Below, in pieces: positions 42,814 through 51,555 of a stretch of 64,000 nt of DNA. The position numbers and the translations under genes were made by a program. The stretch is from Celeribacter persicus (GTDB lineage: Bacteria > Pseudomonadota > Alphaproteobacteria > Rhodobacterales > Rhodobacteraceae). The stretch's first letter is position 1, and the number at the start of each line of letters is the position of its first letter. The notes under the pieces were generated by a model. That model was not told the origin of the DNA. It did not search any database and worked only from the letters and a program-made list of their open reading frames with translations. The DNA lies in contig NZ_QAOH01000001.1 in the NCBI RefSeq assembly GCF_003050785.1, positions 1 through 64,000 of the forward strand, given 5' to 3'.

Positions 42814-44160
42814 ATGACTGACACGCCCAATTCCCCGAAACCCGCCGCGAAAAAGACCCCTCCGGGTGAGCGCATCGCCAAGGTGCTGTCGCGCGCGGGC
42901 ATTTCCTCGCGCCGCGAAGCCGAGGAACTGATCGAAGCGGGGCGCGTCACGGTCAACGGGCGCGTCGTCGCCTCCCCCGCGCTCAACGTCTTGCCGAAGG
43001 ACCGCATCACGGTCGATGGCAAGGAGGTCGGCGAACCGGAACCGCCGCGTCTCTGGCTCTATCACAAGCCCGCCGGTCTCGTGACCTCGGCCAAGGACGA
43101 AAAAGGCCGCGAGACGGTGTTCGATCAGCTCCCGAAAGAGCTGCCACGCGTGATGTCGGTCGGGCGTCTCGATCTGAACTCCGAAGGCCTGCTTTTGCTC
43201 ACGAACGATGGTGAGATCAAGCGCCGTCTGGAACTGCCGGACACTGGCTGGCTGCGCAAATACCGGGTGCGGGTCAAAGGCACCGCGACCGAAGCCATGC
43301 TTGAACCGCTGCGCAAGGGCGTGACCATCGACGGCGAGGAATTCCAGCCGATGGAGGTCATGTTCGACCGTCAGCAAGGTGCGAACGCCTGGCTCACCGT
43401 CGGGCTGCGCGAGGGCAAGAACCGCGAGATCCGCCGCGCCATGGAGCATATCGGCCTGACCGTGAACCGATTGATCCGCATTTCCTACGGGCCCTTCCGG
43501 TTGAACACCCTGCAACCGGGACAGGTCGAAGAGGTGCGCGGGCGCGTGCTGCGCGACCAGCTTGGGCTTGAGACCGGCACAGACGGGCATGGCGCGGCGA
43601 AGGCCCGGCGCGAGGTGTCGCGCGGTGGCAAGCCGGGCGGTCCGCGCAAGGAAACGCTGGGCCGCGATGCGCGCCCGAACCGGCCCGTAAAAGACGGAAA
43701 ACCCGGCGACAAACCGGCGTTCAAAGGCAAATCCGGCGGCTTCAAACGCCATGACGACACCGAGGGAGGACGCCCCGCGCGCGGCGGCGATTTCAAGCCG
43801 CGTGGTGAAGGGTTCAAGGGGAAACGCGACGGGGATCGCGATGGCGATTTCAAACCCCGCGGCGAAGGTTTCAAGAGCAAACCGCGTGACGGAAAACCGG
43901 GCGGGAAACCCTTTGGCAAGCCCGGCGGAAAACCCGCAGGCAAGCCCTACCGCAAACGCGACGACCGCGAGGGAGATCAGCGTGGCGGCAAGCCCGCTGG
44001 CAAACCCGGCAGCTTCAAATCCCACGGCTTCAAATCCCACGGCGGCGGCAAGGGCGGCAAACCGCGCTCGGCCGGGTTCAAGTCTCATGGGAACTCAGGC
44101 AGCAGCAAACCCTCCAGCGCGCGCCCGGGTGGCGGCAAACCGCCGAAATCCCGGGGCTGA
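42814..44160 (+). CDS. rluB: 23S rRNA pseudouridine synthase RluB-like, with long basic tail
   Basis: The 448-residue protein has an S4 RNA-binding domain (about 18-65), then an RsuA-type pseudouridine synthase domain with catalytic Asp120 in VGRLDLNSEGLLLLTNDG and GLREGKNREIRRAMEH. It modifies 23S rRNA. The C-terminal part (from about residue 255) is a low-complexity tail of Gly, Lys, Pro, Arg and Phe with repeating FKPRGEGFK, GGKPxGKP and FKSHG units, longer than in model enzymes and probably an unstructured RNA-contacting extension. Confidence 0.92.
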   Translation: MTDTPNSPKPAAKKTPPGERIAKVLSRAGISSRREAEELIEAGRVTVNGRVVASPALNVLPKDRITVDGKEVGEPEPPRLWLYHKPAGLVTSAKDEKGRETVFDQLPKELPRVMSVGRLDLNSEGLLLLTNDGEIKRRLELPDTGWLRKYRVRVKGTATEAMLEPLRKGVTIDGEEFQPMEVMFDRQQGANAWLTVGLREGKNREIRRAMEHIGLTVNRLIRISYGPFRLNTLQPGQVEEVRGRVLRDQLGLETGTDGHGAAKARREVSRGGKPGGPRKETLGRDARPNRPVKDGKPGDKPAFKGKSGGFKRHDDTEGGRPARGGDFKPRGEGFKGKRDGDRDGDFKPRGEGFKSKPRDGKPGGKPFGKPGGKPAGKPYRKRDDREGDQRGGKPAGKPGSFKSHGFKSHGGGKGGKPRSAGFKSHGNSGSSKPSSARPGGGKPPKSRG

Positions 44161-44269
44161 GTCGGTGTGACGGGGAAAGCGTCTGCGCTTGTCCCCTTAA
44201 CCCTTTCAAGCGGTGCGATTCCTTTCTATATCTGAAGGCGGACAAGCGCTTTGAGCCGAAAGGGTGATC

Positions 44270-44356
44270 ATGAGTAACAGCGTGTTTTCGAAACTCGCCT
44301 ACTACCTTCTGGTGGCGCTGACCTTCTATGTCACGATCAAGGCGCAGGGGATGTGA
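44270..44356 (+). CDS. 28-residue single-helix membrane peptide
   Basis: ATG 44270 encodes MSNSVFSKLAYYLLVALTFY followed by VTIKAQGM. It is preceded by AAAGGG at a good distance and ends in TGATG, so its stop shares a base with the XpaC start, a strong sign of translational coupling. One membrane helix is predicted (LAYYLLVALTFYVTI). No known family; it is short enough to be missed by gene callers. It begins the XpaC-TelA-SPFH operon. Confidence 0.6.
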   Translation: MSNSVFSKLAYYLLVALTFYVTIKAQGM

Positions 44357-45258
44357 TGGCCAAGCGTTACGGCTCCACCTATTCGCCTAAAGGCGATGCC
44401 TCGCAAACGGCAGGGCCCGTCGCCCCCGCTCCGCGTCCTTTCGATGGCAAGAAACCGACCCGTGTCGGCGCACGCTCGAACCTGTTGTTTTTCGCCGCCC
44501 TGCCTCTGGCATGGAAGGCCTTTCGCGCGGAACCGGTTGTCATGGTCGGCTATCTCGTGGCCTTGGGCGCACTTGTTGGCGCGGCCTTTCTCACCCGCGA
44601 GGGGCTGAAAGCCGAAGAGGCCTACGAGTCGCGCAAGGTCGCCCGTCGCCCCGCCATTCCGCGCAAAATCTTTGGTTCCGTTCTGACCGGCCTCGGGCTT
44701 GGTCTCGTCGGCTGGTTCGGTTGGGGGCCGATGGAAACCGTCATTTTCGCCGTGCTTGGCGTTGTGCTCCACAGCCTCGCCTTCGGCATTGATCCGCTCA
44801 GGAACAAGGGTTTTGATGAGGTCGACCTGTTCCAACAGGACCGCGTCGCCAAGGCCGTAGAAGAGGCCGAGGCGCATCTCAAAGCCATGCGCGAGGCGCT
44901 CGATCGCACCGGCGACCGTCAGGCCGAGGACCGGCTGGAGAAATTCATCGCAACCGCCCGCGCCATGTTCCGTACGGTCGAGGACGATCCGCGCGATCTG
45001 ACGGCGGCGCGCAAATATCTGGGCGTTTATCTGCTGGGCGCACGCGATGCGACGATGAAATTCGCCAATCTCTGGCAAAAGACCCGGAACACGCAGGCGC
45101 GGGACGACTGGTTCGCGCTTCTGGACGATCTCGAAGCCAATTTCGACGCCCGTCACAAAGCGTTGCTTTTGGATGATAAGACCGATCTCGACATCGAGAT
45201 CGAAGTGCTCCGCGACCGGCTGGCGCGCGAGGGCGTTACAAGTAACTTGAAGAATTAA
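44356..45258 (+). CDS. XpaC-family membrane protein
   Basis: The 300-residue protein has membrane helices (LLFFAALPLAWKAF, MVGYLVALGALVGAAFL, SVLTGLGLGLVGWFGWG, VIFAVLGVVLHSLAFG) and a helical C-terminal domain (AEAHLKAMREALDRTGDRQA). It matches the 5-bromo-4-chloroindolyl-phosphate hydrolysis (XpaC) family, usually paired with TelA. ATG 44356 overlaps the upstream peptide stop by one base, and its own TAATG overlaps a codon before TelA. Function is unproven. Confidence 0.85.
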   Translation: MAKRYGSTYSPKGDASQTAGPVAPAPRPFDGKKPTRVGARSNLLFFAALPLAWKAFRAEPVVMVGYLVALGALVGAAFLTREGLKAEEAYESRKVARRPAIPRKIFGSVLTGLGLGLVGWFGWGPMETVIFAVLGVVLHSLAFGIDPLRNKGFDEVDLFQQDRVAKAVEEAEAHLKAMREALDRTGDRQAEDRLEKFIATARAMFRTVEDDPRDLTAARKYLGVYLLGARDATMKFANLWQKTRNTQARDDWFALLDDLEANFDARHKALLLDDKTDLDIEIEVLRDRLAREGVTSNLKN

Positions 45259-45275
45259 TGATCAGGGGAAGTACC

Positions 45276-46457
45276 ATGTCAGATACCGTGCGCCAAAAGG
45301 CCGAAGCCGCCTTGAAAGATGTTGAGGAGCTCACCGCCGTCGTGTTGCCCGAACCAAAGGGCGAGTTGATCGACCCGAATGCCGTGGCCGAAGTGCCGCA
45401 GGCCGCCGAAATCGCGAAGGCCAAGGCCGAGATCGACATGGGCGACACCAATTCCATCGTGCGCTTCGGCTCCGCCGCCCAGGCCGAATTGCAGGTGATC
45501 TCGCAGGCCATGTTGCAGGACGTGAAGAACAAGGATGTGGGCCCTGCGGGCGACAGCCTGCGTTCCATCGTCACCACGATCCGCGGTTTTTCGGTCTCCG
45601 AGCTCGACGTGCGTCGCGAACGCAGCTGGTGGGAGAAACTTCTGGGCCGCGCCGCGCCGATGGCGAAATTCGTCGCGCGTTACGAGGATGTCCAGAGCCA
45701 GATCGACAAGATCACCGACAACCTTCTGGAACATGAGCACAAGCTCATGAAGGACATCAAGTCGCTCGATAACCTCTATGAGAAGACGCTCACCTTCTAC
45801 GATGAACTGGCGATCTACATCGCCGCCGGTGAGCTGAAACTCAAGGAGCTTGACGAGACCGATATCCCGGCGCTCGCCGCCGCTGTCGACGCCGCCCCCG
45901 AGGCCGATCAGGTGATCAAGGCGCAGGAGCTGCGCGACCTGCGCGCAGCGCGTGACGATCTCGAACGCCGTGTGCATGACCTGAAACTGACCCGTCAGGT
46001 GACCATGCAATCCCTGCCCTCGATCCGTCTGGTGCAGGAAAACGATAAATCCTTGGTGACCAAGATCAACTCGACGCTGGTCAACACCGTGCCGCTCTGG
46101 GAAACCCAACTGGCACAGGCCGTGACCATCCAGCGCTCGTCGGATGCCGCGAAAGACATCAAGGCCGCGACCGATCTCACCAACGAGCTTCTGACCGCCA
46201 ATGCCAAGAACCTGCGCGAGGCCAACAAGATGGTGCGCGAGGAAATGGAACGCGGTGTGTTCGACATCGAGGCGGTCAAGACAGCCAACGAGGAACTCGT
46301 CGCGACCATCGAGGAGAGCCTGCAAATCGCCGACGAGGGCAAGCGCAAGCGCGCCGAGGCGGAAAAAGAGCTCAAGGACATGGAGGCCAAGCTGCGCGAC
46401 ACGCTCGCCGCGGCCAAGGCCACCGGTAATGCTTCCGGCCCGGCGGTTCCCAACTGA
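45276..46457 (+). CDS. Toxic-anion-resistance protein TelA
   Basis: The 393-residue, largely coiled-coil soluble protein has the TelA signatures SWWEKLLGRAAPMAKFVARY, LMKDIKSLDNLYEKTLTFYD, and NANTLREANKMVREE-like helices (AKNLREANKMVREEMERGVF). The family is associated with tellurite and other toxic-anion or cell-envelope stress. AGGGGAAG precedes ATG 45276; ATG 45258 is also in frame but overlaps the XpaC stop. Its stop overlaps the next start (TGATG). Confidence 0.9.
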   Translation: MSDTVRQKAEAALKDVEELTAVVLPEPKGELIDPNAVAEVPQAAEIAKAKAEIDMGDTNSIVRFGSAAQAELQVISQAMLQDVKNKDVGPAGDSLRSIVTTIRGFSVSELDVRRERSWWEKLLGRAAPMAKFVARYEDVQSQIDKITDNLLEHEHKLMKDIKSLDNLYEKTLTFYDELAIYIAAGELKLKELDETDIPALAAAVDAAPEADQVIKAQELRDLRAARDDLERRVHDLKLTRQVTMQSLPSIRLVQENDKSLVTKINSTLVNTVPLWETQLAQAVTIQRSSDAAKDIKAATDLTNELLTANAKNLREANKMVREEMERGVFDIEAVKTANEELVATIEESLQIADEGKRKRAEAEKELKDMEAKLRDTLAAAKATGNASGPAVPN

Positions 46458-47407
46458 TGAAGGGCACGGGACGACAGATTGCGGGATGGAGCGCGGGGAT
46501 TTTCCTCGCGCTCTCTGCCTGTACGCCCGTCCCGGACATCAAACCGCAGCCCCGGCCCTATTCGCCGGTGCAGCCGACCGTCATGGCCCCTCCCCAGCGC
46601 AGCGAAATCAGTTTCGCGCTGGAAAAATACTACGCCCGGATGCAGGCCGATCTTCTGGCGAACAATCTCCTGCGCACCGACCGAGGCGGACCGGACACAC
46701 CGTTCAACGCCCGGCAACTGGCCGCAAATTTCGAGGCCATCGCGCTCAATGACGAATACACCTCGCTCAATGGGCAATATGTGGCGCAAACCACGCCTTC
46801 GAACCTGCATCGCTGGCAGGTGCCGGTGCGGATCGAACTGGAATTCGGCCCGACCGTTTCCGAGAGCATCCGCGCCACCGACCGCACGACGCTGAACAGC
46901 CTCGTTTCCCGCCTCGCTCAGGCGTCCGGGCATTCGATCGCAGTGACCTCATCGCGACCGAATTTCCATGTGCTCGTGCTCAACGAAGACGAACGCCGCC
47001 AGATCGGCCCACGTCTCGCGGAAATGATCCCCGGCATCGGGCAGGATGCGATCCGCTCGGTGGTGAACATGCCGCGCTCCTCCTATTGCCTCGTGCTGGC
47101 CTCAGATCCGGCCAATGACGGCGCCTATCGCTCCGCCGTCGCCGTGATCCGGGCCGAACATCCTGATTTGCTGCGCAAATCCTGTTTTCACGAGGAAATC
47201 GCACAGGGGCTTGGCCTTGCCAACGACAGCCCCTATGCCCGACCCTCGATCTTCAATGACGACGAGGAATTCGCACTCCTGACCCGGCATGACGAGCTCT
47301 TGCTGCGTATCCTCTACGACCCGCGCCTTGCCCCCGGCATGCACCCCGAAACCGCCCGCCCGATCGCCACGGCAATCGCTTATGAGCTGATGGGCGAGGA
47401 TATTTAA
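46457..47407 (+). CDS. DUF2927-containing lipoprotein
   Basis: The 316-residue protein has lipobox LSAC (Cys about residue 22) and a C-terminal DUF2927 region with SCFHEEIAQGLGLANDSPYA, then RPSIFNDDEEFALLTRHDEL. The HEEIAQ segment resembles a zincin metallopeptidase helix and is followed by a conserved RHDELLLRILYD, so a protease-like fold is possible; this is not shown. It starts in the TelA stop codon (TGATG), which ties the lipoprotein to the stress operon. Confidence 0.85.
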   Translation: MKGTGRQIAGWSAGIFLALSACTPVPDIKPQPRPYSPVQPTVMAPPQRSEISFALEKYYARMQADLLANNLLRTDRGGPDTPFNARQLAANFEAIALNDEYTSLNGQYVAQTTPSNLHRWQVPVRIELEFGPTVSESIRATDRTTLNSLVSRLAQASGHSIAVTSSRPNFHVLVLNEDERRQIGPRLAEMIPGIGQDAIRSVVNMPRSSYCLVLASDPANDGAYRSAVAVIRAEHPDLLRKSCFHEEIAQGLGLANDSPYARPSIFNDDEEFALLTRHDELLLRILYDPRLAPGMHPETARPIATAIAYELMGEDI

Positions 47408-47420
47408 CAAGGAGGCCCCC

Positions 47421-48530
47421 ATGGGTATTTTCGATTTTCTCTCCGGCGAATTCATCGACGTCATCCACTGGACGGACGACAGCCGTGACACGATGGTCTG
47501 GCGGTTCGAACGAGAAGGGCACGAGATCAAATACGGTGCGAAACTGACCGTACGAGAAGGTCAGGCCGCCGTGTTCGTCCATGAAGGCCAGCTTGCCGAT
47601 GTCTTCACCCCCGGTCTCTACATGCTTGAGACCAACAACATGCCGATCCTGACGACGCTCCAGCATTGGGATCACGGTTTCAAATCGCCCTTCAAATCCG
47701 AGGTGTATTTCGTCAACACCACGCGGTTTGGCGATCTGAAATGGGGGACGAAAAACCCGATTATCTGCCGTGACCCGGAGTTCGGTCCGGTGCGTCTGCG
47801 CGCCTATGGCACCTATACCGTGAAGGTCGCCGATCCGGCTCTGTTCCTCACGGAAATCGTCGGCACAGACGGCGAATTCACCATGGACGAGATTTCCTTC
47901 CAGATCCGCAACATCATCGTACAGGCGTTTTCGCGCATAGTCGCGGGCTCCGGCATTCCGGTTCTGGACATGGCCGCGAACACTGCCGACCTCGGCAAGC
48001 TGGTGGCCACAGAAATCTCCAAAGTGGTCGCGGACTACGGCCTGACCATCCCGGAATTCTACATCGAGAACATCAGCCTGCCCGAAGCGGTCGAGGCGGC
48101 GATGGACAAACGCACCTCAATGGGCATTGTCGGCAATCTCGACAATTACATGAAATTCAACGCTGCCGAGGCCATGGGCGCGGAAAACTCCGCCATGGCC
48201 GCTTCGATGGGGGCGGGAATGGGCGCGGGCATGGGGATGGCCATGGCTACGCAGGCGGGTCCCTGGGGCGCCCGCCCCGCGAGCGCGGCCCCTGCCACCC
48301 AAACCCCGCCGCCTCCGCCCGTCGAACACGTCTGGCATCTGGCCGAGAATGGCGAGACCAAAGGCCCTTATTCCAAGGCAGAGATGGGCCAGATGGCCGC
48401 TAGGGGAGCGTTGAAACGCGAGACCTATGTCTGGACCCCCGGTCAGGACGGCTGGCTCAAGGCCGAAGAGGTCACGGAACTGGCGCAGCTTTTCACCATC
48501 GCGCCACCGCCCCCGCCGCCGGGCGTGTGA
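47421..48530 (+). CDS. SPFH-domain protein with C-terminal GYF_2 domain
   Basis: The 369-residue protein has an SPFH-like region (about 10-240: YGAKLTVREGQAAVFVHEGQ, ADVFTPGLYMLETNNMPILT), a glycine/methionine/alanine-rich segment (MGAGMGAGMGMAMATQAG) and a C-terminal GYF_2 domain (HVWHLAENGETKGPYSKAEM). It is similar in design to Bacillus YdjI, which works with zinc-ribbon and PspA-type proteins at the membrane. GGAGGCCCCC precedes the start. It is 13 bp from the lipoprotein gene and 3 bp from the next. Confidence 0.87.
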   Translation: MGIFDFLSGEFIDVIHWTDDSRDTMVWRFEREGHEIKYGAKLTVREGQAAVFVHEGQLADVFTPGLYMLETNNMPILTTLQHWDHGFKSPFKSEVYFVNTTRFGDLKWGTKNPIICRDPEFGPVRLRAYGTYTVKVADPALFLTEIVGTDGEFTMDEISFQIRNIIVQAFSRIVAGSGIPVLDMAANTADLGKLVATEISKVVADYGLTIPEFYIENISLPEAVEAAMDKRTSMGIVGNLDNYMKFNAAEAMGAENSAMAASMGAGMGAGMGMAMATQAGPWGARPASAAPATQTPPPPPVEHVWHLAENGETKGPYSKAEMGQMAARGALKRETYVWTPGQDGWLKAEEVTELAQLFTIAPPPPPPGV

Positions 48531-48533
48531 GCC

Positions 48534-49070
48534 ATGGGCAAGGCCCGGAGACAGGGCGTGCAACACCCGGAGGCGGCTCCAGAGCTGCCTCTTTGGTCTG
48601 TGCATGACGCCTCACACGATGGCGGCCTTTGCAACGGACCAACCAATCAGGCACATGTCGCGACCGCCTCGAACAAAGCACGGCAATCGCCGCGACCGAC
48701 ACATCTGCGCTATGCCACGGACACTCCTCCAACAGGGAACGACCGCGCCCTCGCCACGCTGGCGCTTCACTTTCTCGGTGTCGGCACTCTGGAACCCGGA
48801 CGGCTTGCGGAAAGCGCAAGCTGGGACAGGAGTGCTGCGCAGACCACGGTCGGGCGTGATGAGATTTTGCACCAGCTACAGGCGCTGACACCACCGATCA
48901 GTCTCGCCGTCACCCAAATCGTCGCACAGGGCAAGACCACCACCGTCTCCGGACGGCTGACGCGGGACGGCCAGCCTCCCGCCCTGTTCTGCCATGTGCT
49001 GCGCTTCACCGATCCGGCACAGGGCCAGATCGCACAGGTGGTCAGCTTCGAACAGGAGGAGAGGACATGA
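48534..49070 (+). CDS. Unrecognised 178-residue protein of the stress operon
   Basis: The N-terminal half (to about residue 70) is low-complexity and polar; the C-terminal half (ALATLALHFLGVGTLEPGRL, then FCHVLRFTDPAQGQIAQVVS) has strand/helix alternation resembling an NTF2-like or SnoaL-like fold, which I note only tentatively. It starts 3 bp after the SPFH stop, so it belongs to the operon, but the N-terminal half may be wrongly included. No named family. Confidence 0.55.
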   Translation: MGKARRQGVQHPEAAPELPLWSVHDASHDGGLCNGPTNQAHVATASNKARQSPRPTHLRYATDTPPTGNDRALATLALHFLGVGTLEPGRLAESASWDRSAAQTTVGRDEILHQLQALTPPISLAVTQIVAQGKTTTVSGRLTRDGQPPALFCHVLRFTDPAQGQIAQVVSFEQEERT

Positions 49071-49099
49071 CACAGGTCCGTCTCGTTCCCCTGTGCGCC

Positions 49100-49402
49100 T
49101 CAACGGCTAAGGCTGTCCCTGACATACTCGCGCCAGTCGTTGAGATTGAATATCAGGGAGTTGACCACCCGCCGAAACGAAGAAAGATCGGGAGACAGGC
49201 CAACAAGCCATTGCCCGGAGGCGCATTGATCGTTGCGCGCAATCTCTTCCGCGGTTTTCTCAAGCATTCCCTTGTCGATACAATCGGCCAAACCTCTCGT
49301 CCAATCCACATGGGCACAGATCGCATCACGAATCTGCACATCCGCTTTCGTTTCCGTAACCGTCCTATTCCGCTCTCCGCCGCCATGTGCATTCACGCTC
49401 AC
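49100..49402 (-). CDS. Stand-alone CZB-like protein, degenerate metal site
   Basis: The 100-residue protein (GTG start 49402, AAAGGTG nine bases upstream) resembles a chemoreceptor zinc-binding (CZB) domain: AHVDWTRGLADCIDKGMLEK, and ARNDQCASGQWL carrying the conserved His and Cys. The usual C-terminal His pair is missing (FRRVVNSLIFNLNDWREYV). It lies antisense within the operon of the neighbouring plus-strand genes, so it could be an insertion between two of them. Similarity rests on pattern only. Confidence 0.55.
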   Translation of the reverse strand: MSVNAHGGGERNRTVTETKADVQIRDAICAHVDWTRGLADCIDKGMLEKTAEEIARNDQCASGQWLVGLSPDLSSFRRVVNSLIFNLNDWREYVRDSLSR

Positions 49403-49443
49403 GATGACACGACACCTTTAATATCCGGTTAAATCTGAAAAAT

Positions 49444-50565
49444 ATGGACCCCCAAAGCGTCACCGCCACCGAAGAACACCGCTTCCCCTGCCATACCTGC
49501 GGGGCCGATCTGCGTTTCGATCCGGACACGCACATGCTGGTCTGCGACCATTGCGGCGCCCGGGAGGAGATCGACAGCGGCGGTGCGCCAAAGCCCCGCG
49601 AGCTCGATTTCCATATGGCGGTGTCCGGTGGGCTGTCTTCGCATGGCGATCTGATTGACGCGGATCAGACCGAGGAGTTTCGCACCTCCACCTGTCCCAA
49701 TTGCGGCGCTGTTCTGCATTTTGACGACACGGTCCATGCCACCGAATGCCCCTATTGCGCGACCCCCGTGGTCACCGACACCGGCAACCGTCGCCAGATC
49801 AAACCCCAGGGCGTCCTGCCCTTTGCCGTGACCGAAGCCGAGGCGCAGGGGGCACTGAAACACTGGCTCGGCTCGCTCTGGTTCGCGCCCAACGCGCTCA
49901 AGAAATACGCCCGCAAGGGGCGTCGTCTGAATGGCGTCTACATGCCCTACTGGACCTTCGACGCCCAGACCCAGAGCAGCTATTCCGGCGAACGCGGCAC
50001 GGATTACCATGAAAGCGTGATGGTCAACGGCAAACGTCAGACGCGTCGTCGGACCCGCTGGCGTCATGTTTCGGGCCAGGTGAGGCGGTTCTTCGACGAC
50101 GTGCTGGTCGTGGCCTCGACCGCGCTGCCGCTGCAATATGTGCGGGGCCTCGCCCCTTGGGACCTTTCGGGGCTCGAACCCTACCTGCCCGATTATCTCG
50201 CGGGCTACACCTCCGAAGCTTACACCTTCACCTTGGAGGAGGGCTTTCGGGACGCGCAGGACCAGATGGCCCGCGTCATCACCCGCGACATCAAGTTCGA
50301 CATCGGCGGCGACCGTCAGCGCATTCACAATGTCGACACGCGCTATTCCGATGTGACCTATAAACATATCCTGCTGCCGGTCTGGTTCGCCGCCTACAAA
50401 TTCCGGGGCAAGACCTATCGTTTTGTCGTCAACGGCCGCACCGGGCAAGTGCAGGGCGAGCGGCCCTATTCAGCATGGAAAATCGCTTTCGCCGTCGTGC
50501 TCGGCCTGATCGCTGCCGGGGTCGTCGGTTACTTCTACGCACTGCAAAATCAGGGCGGTTATTGA
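49444..50565 (+). CDS. Double zinc-ribbon membrane-anchored protein
   Basis: The 373-residue protein has two zinc-ribbon pairs (CHTCGADLRFDPD with CDHCGA; CPNCGAVLHFDD with CPYCAT) before residue 105, then a large middle region (YMPYWTFDAQTQSSYSGERG) and a C-terminal membrane helix (AWKIAFAVVLGLIAAGVVGY). It matches the TFIIB-type-zinc-ribbon YdjG-like group that accompanies SPFH proteins. It closes the XpaC-TelA-SPFH cluster, separated from the rest by the antisense CZB-like gene. Confidence 0.85.
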   Translation: MDPQSVTATEEHRFPCHTCGADLRFDPDTHMLVCDHCGAREEIDSGGAPKPRELDFHMAVSGGLSSHGDLIDADQTEEFRTSTCPNCGAVLHFDDTVHATECPYCATPVVTDTGNRRQIKPQGVLPFAVTEAEAQGALKHWLGSLWFAPNALKKYARKGRRLNGVYMPYWTFDAQTQSSYSGERGTDYHESVMVNGKRQTRRRTRWRHVSGQVRRFFDDVLVVASTALPLQYVRGLAPWDLSGLEPYLPDYLAGYTSEAYTFTLEEGFRDAQDQMARVITRDIKFDIGGDRQRIHNVDTRYSDVTYKHILLPVWFAAYKFRGKTYRFVVNGRTGQVQGERPYSAWKIAFAVVLGLIAAGVVGYFYALQNQGGY

Positions 50566-50583
50566 GGCTGTTTTTCCTGTGTC

Positions 50584-50595
50584 GATAGCGCTATC
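50584..50595 (+). promoter_or_regulatory. LacI-type palindromic operator before the PfkB kinase
   Basis: GATAGCGCTATC is a perfect palindrome 31 bp before the kinase start, of the form recognised by many LacI-family sugar regulators (central CG). No LacI regulator is in the window. Confidence 0.5.
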
Positions 50596-50625
50596 AATTC
50601 GAGAGTTACATCGGAGGAGAAAGCC

Positions 50626-51555
50626 ATGATCCTTTGTGCGGGCGAAGCCCTGATCGACATGTTGCCACGCCAGTCCACCCAAGGCGAGGACGCCTATGCG
50701 CCTTATGCGGGTGGGGCCGTGTTCAACACGGCCATCGCGCTCGGGCGACTGGGGGCGGATGTGAGTTTCTTCTCCGGCTTCTCAAGCGATTTTTTCGGCG
50801 ATCTGCTCAAGGACAAGCTCGCGGAAAGCCATGTGGACACGCAACTCGCCGTCACCACGGATCGTCCCTGCACGGTGGCCTTCGTCAAGCTGGTTGATGG
50901 CCACGCGACTTATGCGTTCTACGACGAAAACACCGCCGGGCGGATGCTGACCGAGACCGATTTGCCAGCGCTCCCGGACACGGTGGAGGCGGTGTTCTGC
51001 GGCGGCATCTCCCTGCCGGTCGAGCCCTGTGGCGCGGCCTATGAGACGCTCTTCGTGCAGGCTTCCGAACGCTGTGTCACCATGATGGATCCGAACATTC
51101 GTCCCGGATTTATCCGCGATGAAGCGCGTTATCGTGCACGAATCGAACATATGCTGGCGCATGCCGATATCGTGAAACTGTCCGACGAGGACCTTCTCTG
51201 GCTGATGGGCGACGGCGAGATCGACGCCCATATCGCCGCTCTACTGGACAAGGGTGTCAAGATCGTCTGCCTCACCATGGGGGCCGAGGGCGTCAAGGGC
51301 GTGACCAGACATGGCACCACCTTCGTGCCCTCGCAAAAGGTCACGGTCGTGGACACCGTCGGCGCGGGCGACACGTTCAACGGCGGTTTCCTCGCCGGGC
51401 TGCAACGGGCGGGCAAGCTGACGAAAGCGGCCATCGCCGATCTCGATGAAGACAGCCTGCGCGCGGCCCTCAGCCTCGGAGCCCAAGCCGCCGCCGTCAC
51501 GGTCAGCCGGGCGGGCGCGAACCCGCCCTGGTCACATGAATTGGAGGGAAAATGA
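50626..51555 (+). CDS. PfkB-family carbohydrate kinase, probable fructokinase
   Basis: The 309-residue ribokinase-fold protein shows [11 protein letters not shown] at the N-terminus, the substrate motif [18 protein letters not shown] and the catalytic anion hole [16 protein letters not shown] with the base Asp. It phosphorylates a sugar, most likely fructose by resemblance; a LacI-type palindrome upstream agrees with sugar control. GGAGGAGA precedes the start. It overlaps dtd by four bases (ATGA). Confidence 0.88.
   Translation: MILCAGEALIDMLPRQSTQGEDAYAPYAGGAVFNTAIALGRLGADVSFFSGFSSDFFGDLLKDKLAESHVDTQLAVTTDRPCTVAFVKLVDGHATYAFYDENTAGRMLTETDLPALPDTVEAVFCGGISLPVEPCGAAYETLFVQASERCVTMMDPNIRPGFIRDEARYRARIEHMLAHADIVKLSDEDLLWLMGDGEIDAHIAALLDKGVKIVCLTMGAEGVKGVTRHGTTFVPSQKVTVVDTVGAGDTFNGGFLAGLQRAGKLTKAAIADLDEDSLRAALSLGAQAAAVTVSRAGANPPWSHELEGK

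Noticed and set aside
43575-44160. Possible CRISPR-like or tandem repeat array
   Set aside because: The repeated units are in frame and code for the RluB tail; spacing and sequence are irregular, and no unique spacers or cas genes are present.
44170-44200. Terminator hairpin after rluB
   Set aside because: The arms GGGGAAAGCG and CGCTTGTCCCC pair only with a bulge and there is no T-run, so I did not list it.
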